DNA of 64,000 nucleotides from Stenotrophomonas sp. MMGLT7 (lineage in GTDB: Bacteria; Pseudomonadota; Gammaproteobacteria; Xanthomonadales; Xanthomonadaceae). The position numbers were made by a program, and so were the translations under genes. The notes beneath the pieces were generated by a model that saw nothing but the letters and a program-made list of their open reading frames with translations, made no database searches and was not told where the DNA came from. The stretch covers positions 186,001-250,000 of the forward strand of contig NZ_JAJOZS010000004.1 of the NCBI RefSeq assembly GCF_021168555.1. The letters run 5' to 3'. Positions 58,491 to 64,000 of this stretch are shown in pieces (positions within the stretch are counted from its first letter, which is position 1; the number at the start of each line of letters is the position of its first letter).

Positions 58491-60422
58491 TTACTTCGCG
58501 CTGCCGGCCTCGGCCTTGGCGATCATCTCCTGCACCGAGCCGGTGGTGATCGGGTGGTAGCCCGGTCGCGCCTTGGCGAAGGCGTCCTTGGCGAAGGCCA
58601 GGCCCTCGGGCGTCTTCACCAGTTCGGCGTAGATCGGCAGGATCAGCTTGCGCCGGCCGACCCGCTCGATGAACGCGCCGGCGGCCGGCAGCGCGGCGGT
58701 GTAGCCGCTGCGGATCGCCAGCGGGTACCAGCGCATGGCGATCTCGCCGTTGGGCGTGCCGGTGAAGTGGTAGGCATCGTCGAGCTGCTTGAGCTGCTCG
58801 GGCTTGAGCGTGGCGCCGAGGCCGTCGATGAAGTGCACCCACTCCTGCGTGCCCCACTCCGAGCTCAGCTGCGCGTTGGGCAGCGTGCCGCTGCCGGACC
58901 AGGCGATGCGCGCGGTGTCGACGATGGAGAAGTTGCGCGACTTGGCGCGGGTGGCGAAGGCGGGGATGCCCGGCTCGTTCAGCCATGCGTCCAGTTCGGC
59001 CTGGGTCACCGCGTTGGGGTTCTTCGGCAGCAGGTTCTGCTTGAGGTAGTCGACGAACTGGTCGGTCGTCGCGCTCTGGAAGGCGTGGCTGTCGAACCAG
59101 CCGCGCAGGAACGGGTCGAAGGTCTCGCGGCCGAAGCGCTGCTCCAGGAACTGCAGGAACCAGGCGCCCTTGACGTAGGCCACCTGGCTCAGCGCCTCGT
59201 CCGGGTCGCGCGAGGCCAGCGGCGGCAGCGCCAGCGCCTGGTCGGCCGGGCTCATGTCCTTGACCTCGTTGAGCAGGTCGGTCTGGTCGATCTGGCGCTC
59301 CATCTCGGCCATCTCGTTGCCGTACAGCGCCTCGGTGATGCGCGCCTGCACGTAGGTGGTGAAGCCCTCGTTGAGCCAGATGTCCTTCCAGCTGGCATTG
59401 GTCACCAGGTTGCCGGACCAGCTGTGCGCCAGTTCGTGGGCCACCAGCGACACCAGCGACTTGTCGCCGACGATCACGGTAGGGGTGGCGAAGGTCAGGC
59501 GCGGATTCTCCATGCCGCCGAACGGGAACGACGGCGGCAGCACCAGCATGTCGTAGCGGCCCCAGCGGTACGGGCCGTACAGCTGCTCGGCCACGCCGAT
59601 CATCTTCTCGGTGTCCTCGAACTCCCTGGCGGCCTTGTCGGCCATGGCCGGCTCGGCCCACACGCCCGAGCGCTCGGAGATCGGCTTGAACACCAGGTCG
59701 CCGGCGGCGATGGCCAGCAGGTAGGACGGGATCGGCTGCGGCATCTTGAAGCTGTAGTCGCCGTCGCGCGCCGCGTGCGGGTCGTTGTCGGCACTCATCA
59801 GCACCATCACGTCCGGGCGGCTGGTGACGTGCGCGCTGTAGGTGAAGCGCACGCTCGGGGTGTCCTGCAGCGGCACCCAGCTGCGCGCGTGGATCGCCTG
59901 CGACTGGCTGAACATGAAGGGCAGCTGCTTGCCCTCGGTCATCGACGGCTCCAGCCACTGCAGGCCGGAGGCCTGCGGCGAGGTGCGGTAGCCGATGCGC
60001 ACCTGCTGCGGGCGGGTGGGCGCCTCGATGGTCAGCTTGCTGCCGAACACCTTGTCGGCCGGGGCCAGCGCGTACTGCAGCGGCGCCCAGGCGCCCTTGC
60101 CGTCGCCGCCCTCGACCTGCGCGATGGCCAGGTCGCGGGTGTCGAGCACCAGTTGCGTGGCCTGCGGGTCCTTCCAGTCGAGCTGGTAGGTGGCGGTGCC
60201 GCCGATCTGCTTGGCGTCGAAATCGACCTTCAGGTCGAGCGCCAGGTCCTTGATGACGACCTTGTCCGGCTCGGCATAGGAACTTTCGTCGTGGTTGCGG
60301 GCGACGGGCGTCACGGCAGCGGCCTTTGCGGGGGTGGAAGCGGGCTCGGCGGGAGCGGCGGGCTCTTTCGAGCAGCCGGCCGCGAGCAGCGCGGCCAGGG
60401 ACAGCAGGATCGGGAATCGCAT
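58491..60422 (-). CDS. M1-family zinc aminopeptidase, lipoprotein (leukotriene A4 hydrolase-like)
   Basis: A 643-residue exported peptidase. It has a lipoprotein signal peptide (lipobox LAAGC, Cys17), a beta-sandwich N-terminal domain, the exopeptidase motif GGMEN (302-306), the zinc site HELAHSW (His329, Glu330, His333) with third ligand Glu352 (WLNEGFTTY), and a helical C-terminal domain resembling leukotriene A4 hydrolase. It probably removes N-terminal residues from peptides in the periplasm. It is monocistronic between repeat elements. Confidence 0.9.
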   Translation of the reverse strand: MRFPILLSLAALLAAGCSKEPAAPAEPASTPAKAAAVTPVARNHDESSYAEPDKVVIKDLALDLKVDFDAKQIGGTATYQLDWKDPQATQLVLDTRDLAIAQVEGGDGKGAWAPLQYALAPADKVFGSKLTIEAPTRPQQVRIGYRTSPQASGLQWLEPSMTEGKQLPFMFSQSQAIHARSWVPLQDTPSVRFTYSAHVTSRPDVMVLMSADNDPHAARDGDYSFKMPQPIPSYLLAIAAGDLVFKPISERSGVWAEPAMADKAAREFEDTEKMIGVAEQLYGPYRWGRYDMLVLPPSFPFGGMENPRLTFATPTVIVGDKSLVSLVAHELAHSWSGNLVTNASWKDIWLNEGFTTYVQARITEALYGNEMAEMERQIDQTDLLNEVKDMSPADQALALPPLASRDPDEALSQVAYVKGAWFLQFLEQRFGRETFDPFLRGWFDSHAFQSATTDQFVDYLKQNLLPKNPNAVTQAELDAWLNEPGIPAFATRAKSRNFSIVDTARIAWSGSGTLPNAQLSSEWGTQEWVHFIDGLGATLKPEQLKQLDDAYHFTGTPNGEIAMRWYPLAIRSGYTAALPAAGAFIERVGRRKLILPIYAELVKTPEGLAFAKDAFAKARPGYHPITTGSVQEMIAKAEAGSAK

Positions 60423-60462
60423 GAAGGCAACCGGATCGGGAAAGCCTGGGATTCTACCGAAA

Positions 60463-60573
60463 GGCGGGGATTGGGGATTCGGGATTGGGGATTCGCAAAG
60501 CCGGGGTTACCTATCCGGTGACACGCCAGAGAATCCGCTCTTGCGAATCCCCAATCCCCAATCCCGAATCCCG
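60463..60573. repeat. GGGATTG-type hairpin repeat element, copy 7 (ubiE/aminopeptidase spacer)
   Basis: The left arm GGGGATTGGGGATTCGGGAT begins at 60466; the inverse arm of ATCCCCA and ATCCCGA units ends at 60573, 5 bp short of the ubiE stop. Confidence 0.85.
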
Positions 60574-60578
60574 CCCCC

Positions 60579-61340
60579 TCAAACCTTGTAGCCGGAGTGG
60601 ATCGCGACGATGCCGCCGCTGAGGTTCTTGTAGTGGCAGCGCGCGAAGCCGGCTTCGGCCAGCATCGCCTTGAGTTCGTCCTGCGGCGGGTGCTTGCGGA
60701 TGCTCTCGGCCAGGTACTGGTAGCTGTCGGCATCGTTGGCGAACAGCTTGCCCAGCCGCGGCAGCACCTGGAAGGAATGGAAGTCGTAGATCGGCTTGAA
60801 CCAGTCGGCGGTGACCTCGGAGAACTCCAGCACCCGCGCCTGGCCACCGACCCGGAGCACGCGGTACATCTCGCGCAGCGCGGCGTCCTTGTCGGTGACG
60901 TTGCGCAGGCCGAAGGCGATGGTCACCAGGTCGAAGCTGGCATCGGGGAACGGCAGCGCCTCGGCGTTGCACTGCACGTACTCGAAGCCGGACACCAGGC
61001 CGCGGTTGGTCAGGCGGTCGCGCCCCACCGACAGCATGCCGGCGTTGATGTCGCCCAGCACGATCTCGCCGTCCTCGCCCACCCGCTCCCTGAGCAGCGC
61101 GGCGATGTCGCCGGTGCCGCCGGCCAGGTCGAGCACGCGGTCGCCCGGCTTCACCTGGCAGGTGGCAGCGAAGTAGCGCTTCCACACCCGGTGGATGCCC
61201 AGGCTCATCAGGTCGTTCATCAGGTCGTAGTTGCGCGCGACCGAGGTGAACACCTGGCCGACCAGCTTCTGCTTGTCGCGGGCATCGACGTCGCGGAAGC
61301 CGAAGTGGGTGGTGCCGCTCTTGTAGGGGGATTCGCTCAT
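60579..61340 (-). CDS. ubiE: Ubiquinone/menaquinone biosynthesis C-methyltransferase UbiE
   Basis: SAM-dependent methyltransferase for the C-methylation step of ubiquinone (and menaquinone where made). The 253-residue product shows the start region THFGFRDVDARDKQKLVGQV, YDLMNDLMSLGIHRVWKR, SAM motif VLDLAGGTGDIAALL, ITIAFGLRN-type block (VTIAFGLRNVTDKDAALREM) and the C-terminal NLSGGIVAIHSGYKV. The ATG at 61340 gives the conserved N-terminus. It is divergent from nrdD. Confidence 0.96.
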   Translation of the reverse strand: MSESPYKSGTTHFGFRDVDARDKQKLVGQVFTSVARNYDLMNDLMSLGIHRVWKRYFAATCQVKPGDRVLDLAGGTGDIAALLRERVGEDGEIVLGDINAGMLSVGRDRLTNRGLVSGFEYVQCNAEALPFPDASFDLVTIAFGLRNVTDKDAALREMYRVLRVGGQARVLEFSEVTADWFKPIYDFHSFQVLPRLGKLFANDADSYQYLAESIRKHPPQDELKAMLAEAGFARCHYKNLSGGIVAIHSGYKV

Positions 61341-61464
61341 GGCGGGATTATCGCACCGCCCGTCGCCGGCTGGCGAACCGGCCGCCAGCAGCGCCTGCCG
61401 GGGGTGTCGATCGCCACCGCGGCTTCGTCGCAGCAACACTGAGACGGAACGATCTGCAGCGAAC

Positions 61465-61478
61465 CTGATCCATATCAA
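61465..61478 (+). promoter_or_regulatory. FNR/Anr-like box upstream of nrdD
   Basis: CTGATCCATATCAA matches the TTGAT-N4-ATCAA consensus at nine of ten positions. Centred at -41.5 it predicts a transcription start near 61513; a -10-like CATAAA is at 61504-61509. Low-oxygen induction fits an oxygen-sensitive class III reductase. Confidence 0.6.
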
Positions 61479-61524
61479 TCAATATGTAGTTGTTTGGGTA
61501 CACCATAAACACAACATGATGTGT
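61477..61524 (+). promoter_or_regulatory. Tandem NrdR boxes upstream of nrdD
   Basis: Two 16-bp sites start 32 bp apart: AATCAATATGTAGTTG (61477-61492) and ACACAACATGATGTGT (61509-61524). The NrdR consensus is ACACWATATMTWGTGT in tandem about three helical turns apart. The second box matches at about 13 of 16 positions, the first at about 11. They flank and cover the predicted start site, as expected for repression by the NrdR encoded at 40056-40592. Confidence 0.6.
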
Positions 61525-61540
61525 TTGTGAGTCCCAACCC

Positions 61541-63289
61541 ATGCAATCCGATCCTTCCCGCCAGGCCGCCGCCGCTACGCTTTCCCGGACTTCCATCGAT
61601 CCGGTGGCCAGCATCGAGGAGTACCTCGGCCGCGCCGACTGGCGGGTCAACGCCAACGCCAACCAGGGCTATTCGCTCGGCGGCCTGATCCTCAACGTGG
61701 CCGGCAAGGTCGTCGCCAACTACTGGCTCGACCGGGTCTATCCGCCCGAGGTCGGCCGCGCCCACCGCGAGGGCGACCTGCACATCCACGACCTGGACAT
61801 GCTGTCGGGCTACTGCGCCGGCTGGTCGCTGCGCACGCTGCTCTACGAAGGGCTCAACGGCGTGCCCGGCAAGGTCGAGGCCGGCCCGCCCCGGCACATG
61901 GGCTCGGCGGTCGGGCAGATCGTCAACTTCCTCGGCACGCTGCAGAACGAATGGGCCGGCGCGCAGGCGTTCTCCTCGTTCGACACCTACATGGCGCCGT
62001 TCGTGCGCAAGGACCGCATGGCCTACGGCGAGGTGCTGCAGTGCGTGCAGGAGCTGATCTACAACCTCAACGTGCCTTCGCGCTGGGGCACGCAGACCCC
62101 GTTCACCAACCTCACCTTCGACTGGACCTGCCCGGAGGACCTGCGCCAGCAGACCCCGTTCATCGCCGGCGAGGAGATGCCGTTCACCTACGGCGAGCTG
62201 CAGGCCGAGATGGACATGATCAACCGCGCCTACATCGAGGTGATGAGTGCCGGCGACGCCAAGGGCCGGGTGTTCACCTTCCCGATCCCGACCTACAACA
62301 TCACCGCCGACTTCCCGTGGGAGTCGGAGAACGCGCAGCGGCTGTTCGAGATGGCCGCCAAGTACGGCCTGCCGTACTTCCAGAACTTCATCAACTCCGA
62401 GCTCGACCCGGGCATGGTGCGCTCGATGTGCTGCCGCCTGCAGCTGGACCTGCGCGAGCTGCTCAAGCGTGGCAACGGTCTGTTCGGCAGCGCCGAGCAG
62501 ACCGGCAGCGTCGGCGTGGTGACGATCAACTGCGCGCGCCTGGGCTACCTGCATCGCGGCGACGAGGCGGCGCTGCTGGCGCGCCTGGACGAACTGCTGG
62601 AGCTGGGCATGCGCAGCCTGGAACTCAAGCGCCGGACCGTGCAGTCGCTGATCGACCAGGGCCTGTTCCCGTACACCAAGCGCTACCTGGGCTCGCTGCG
62701 CAACCACTTCTCCACGCTCGGCGTGAACGGCATCAACGAGATGCTGCGCAACTTCAGCGGCGACCGCCACGACATCGCCAGCGCCTGGGGCCACGCCTTC
62801 GCCGCGCGCCTGCTCGACCACGTGCGCGCGCGCATGCAGCAGTTCCAGGAAAGTAGCGGCCACCTGTACAACCTGGAAGCGACGCCGGCCGAGGGCGCCA
62901 CCTACCGCTTCGCCCGCGAAGACCGCCGGCGCTGGCCCGGCATCCTCCAGGCCGGCACGCCCGAGCAGCCCTACTACACCAATTCCTCGCAGCTGCCGGC
63001 CGGCTGGACCGACGACCCGTTCGCCGCGCTGGAGCACCAGGAGGCGCTGCAGGCGCGCTACACCGGCGGCACCGTGCTGCACCTGTACATGGCCGAGCGC
63101 CTGTCCAGCGGCCGCGCCTGCCGCGACCTGGTGCGGCGCGCCCTGACCCGCTTCCGCGTGCCCTACCTCACCGTCACCCCGACGTTCTCGATCTGCCCGG
63201 TACACGGCTACCTGGCCGGCGAGCACGAGTTCTGCCCCCGTTGCGACCAGGAACTGCTGCAGCGCAAACGCGCCGCCGCGGTCGCCTGA
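61541..63289 (+). CDS. nrdD: Anaerobic (class III) ribonucleoside-triphosphate reductase, catalytic part lacking the glycyl-radical domain
   Basis: Reduces ribonucleotides to deoxyribonucleotides without oxygen. The 582-residue product carries the ten-stranded barrel with RVNANANQGYSLGGLI, DLHIHDLDMLSGYCAGW (Cys92), FTNLTFDW, the active-site finger MCCRLQLD (Cys297/298) and a C-terminal zinc-type cluster, Cys552-x2-His555 ... Cys565-x2-Cys568 (CPVHGYLAGEHEFCPRC). It lacks the N-terminal ATP cone present in E. coli NrdD. The frame stops at a TGA 14 codons after the cluster; the RVxGY glycyl-radical motif that should follow is in a separate same-frame ORF starting 24 bp later. Upstream are FNR-like and NrdR boxes. 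Confidence 0.92.
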   Translation: MQSDPSRQAAAATLSRTSIDPVASIEEYLGRADWRVNANANQGYSLGGLILNVAGKVVANYWLDRVYPPEVGRAHREGDLHIHDLDMLSGYCAGWSLRTLLYEGLNGVPGKVEAGPPRHMGSAVGQIVNFLGTLQNEWAGAQAFSSFDTYMAPFVRKDRMAYGEVLQCVQELIYNLNVPSRWGTQTPFTNLTFDWTCPEDLRQQTPFIAGEEMPFTYGELQAEMDMINRAYIEVMSAGDAKGRVFTFPIPTYNITADFPWESENAQRLFEMAAKYGLPYFQNFINSELDPGMVRSMCCRLQLDLRELLKRGNGLFGSAEQTGSVGVVTINCARLGYLHRGDEAALLARLDELLELGMRSLELKRRTVQSLIDQGLFPYTKRYLGSLRNHFSTLGVNGINEMLRNFSGDRHDIASAWGHAFAARLLDHVRARMQQFQESSGHLYNLEATPAEGATYRFAREDRRRWPGILQAGTPEQPYYTNSSQLPAGWTDDPFAALEHQEALQARYTGGTVLHLYMAERLSSGRACRDLVRRALTRFRVPYLTVTPTFSICPVHGYLAGEHEFCPRCDQELLQRKRAAAVA

Positions 63290-63313
63290 GCGCCTTCCAC
63301 AAGGAGTGCCTCC

Positions 63314-63505
63314 ATGCAATACGACCCTGCTTCCTCCGCCATCACCCTTCGCGACGACGAACGCCAACGCTGCGAGGTCTGGACCCGGGTGATGGGCTAC
63401 CACCGTCCCGTCTCCAGCTTCAACGTCGGCAAGCGCGGCGAGTACGCCGAGCGCCGCTGCTTCGTCGAGCACCCGCAGCCGGGCAGCTCCGCGCGCGCGG
63501 CATGA
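63314..63505 (+). CDS. Separate glycyl-radical domain of class III ribonucleotide reductase
   Basis: A 63-residue protein whose centre, CEVWTRVMGYHRPVSSFNVG followed by KRGEYAERRCF, matches the C-terminal glycyl-radical segment of NrdD; Gly28 in RVMGY is the predicted radical site. It has its own AGGAG ribosome-binding site seven bases before the ATG. It is in the same reading frame as nrdD, with only one TGA and eight sense codons between. It should assemble with the 582-residue part to make an active enzyme, much as the spare glycyl-radical protein GrcA (YfiD) complements pyruvate formate-lyase. Its stop overlaps the activase start (ATGA). Stop-codon readthrough is an alternative. Confidence 0.85.
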   Translation: MQYDPASSAITLRDDERQRCEVWTRVMGYHRPVSSFNVGKRGEYAERRCFVEHPQPGSSARAA

Positions 63506-64000
63506 TCCGCATAGGCGGCATGGTGCCGATGAGCAGCCTGGACTTCCCCGGCCGGCTGTCGGCGGTGCTGTTCCTGCAGGGCTGCCCGTGGCGCTGCGGC
63601 TACTGCCACAACCCGCACCTGCTGCCGGCGCGCGCGCCGGGCGCGATCGGCTTCGACCAGGTGCTGGAGTTCCTCGACCGCCGCCGCGGCCTGCTCGATG
63701 CGGTGGTGTTCTCCGGCGGCGAGCCGACCGCGCAGCCGCGCCTGCACGAGGCGGTGGCCGAGGTGAAGCGGCGCGGCTTCCTCGCCGCGCTGCATACCGG
63801 CGGCATGTACCCGCGCCAGCTGCAGCGGCTGCTGCCGCTGCTGGACTGGGTCGGCCTGGACATCAAGGCGCCCTGGCACCGCTACGACGCCATCACCCGC
63901 TGTCCCGGCAGCGCGGCGCGGGTCGAGGCATCGCTGCAACTGCTGCTGCGCAGCGGCGTGCACTACGAATGCAGGACCACCTGGGCGCCGGAGCTGTTCC
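63502..64000 (+). CDS. nrdG: Anaerobic ribonucleotide reductase activating protein (radical SAM; 3' end outside window)
   Basis: Iron-sulfur radical-SAM enzyme that abstracts hydrogen from the glycyl-radical residue of the reductase. The first ~166 residues are visible, with the cluster motif Cys28-x3-Cys32-x2-Cys35 (LQGCPWRCGYCHNPHLL) and the SAM-binding GGE (VFSGGEPTAQP). The start at 63502 overlaps the stop of the glycyl-radical ORF as ATGA, so the activase is translationally coupled to the domain it modifies. The gene is cut by the window edge. Confidence 0.92.
   Translation, partial: MIRIGGMVPMSSLDFPGRLSAVLFLQGCPWRCGYCHNPHLLPARAPGAIGFDQVLEFLDRRRGLLDAVVFSGGEPTAQPRLHEAVAEVKRRGFLAALHTGGMYPRQLQRLLPLLDWVGLDIKAPWHRYDAITRCPGSAARVEASLQLLLRSGVHYECRTTWAPELF

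Noticed and set aside
63287-63289. Selenocysteine codon in nrdD
   Set aside because: The TGA lies in a linker after the metal cluster, not at a catalytic position, and a good ribosome-binding site with an ATG follows; a split gene is simpler.

Overview
The window is high-GC DNA from a gammaproteobacterium of the Xanthomonadaceae (Xanthomonas / Stenotrophomonas / Pseudoxanthomonas group). The evidence is the protein sequences and gene order of the division cluster, the lpxC-dciA-M23 peptidase-secA neighbourhood, the glyA-nrdR-rib-nusB-thiL block, and several families of xanthomonad-type intergenic palindromic repeats. Genus cannot be fixed by eye. No tRNA, rRNA, CRISPR array, transposase or prophage module was seen.

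Layout. 1-5.1 kb: 5' part of secA, an M23 peptidase, dciA (divergent) and lpxC. 5.3-21.8 kb: a complete division/cell-wall (dcw) cluster on the minus strand, read mraZ, rsmH, ftsL, ftsI, murE, murF, mraY, ftsW, murG, murC, ddlB, ftsQ, ftsA, ftsZ. Most junctions overlap by 1-11 bp; murD is absent. 22-29.2 kb: an NRDE-family gene, an MFS transporter, RNase P RNA (rnpB, minus), a zinc alcohol dehydrogenase, rsmI, an LpoA-type lipoprotein and yraN. 29.2-31.8 kb: an unusual divergent pair, an unrecognised protein and a MocR-type regulator. 32.3-33.7 kb: an FAD-linked oxidase, then an 0.9-kb tandem repeat array. 34.6-42 kb: thiL, nusB, ribH, ribBA, ribE, an FMN riboswitch, ribD, nrdR and glyA. 42.1-46.1 kb: dacC, rlpA and mltB. 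46.3-50.1 kb: an acetoin-reductase-like SDR with pntB, pntAb and pntAa. 50.2-56.1 kb: the rod-shape cluster mreB, mreC, mreD, mrdA, rodA. 56.3-61.3 kb: a PfkB/adenosine-type kinase, two lipoproteins (one an M1 aminopeptidase) and ubiE. 61.5-64 kb: an anaerobic class III ribonucleotide reductase operon running off the window.

How it fits together. Much of the window builds and shapes the envelope: precursor synthesis (Mur, Ddl, MraY), septal synthesis (FtsW/FtsI) and elongation (RodA/PBP2/MreBCD), remodelling (DacC, RlpA, MltB, LpoA-like, M23), lipid A (LpxC) and secretion (SecA). A second theme is oxygen-dependent redox and nucleotide metabolism: pntAB and nrdD both have FNR/Anr-type sites upstream, and nrdD also carries tandem NrdR boxes for the regulator encoded at 40 kb.

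Most notable observations: (1) the class III reductase is split, with its glycyl-radical domain in a separate 63-codon ORF in the same frame after one TGA; (2) hairpin repeats of the GGGATTG type sit at gene junctions and are translated in frame as C-terminal tails of MurG, RsmH and MreC; (3) a 75-bp tandem duplication between ftsL and ftsI forms a 49-codon ORF coupled to both neighbours by ATGA overlaps; (4) murD is missing and the RibBA cyclohydrolase domain is degenerate.
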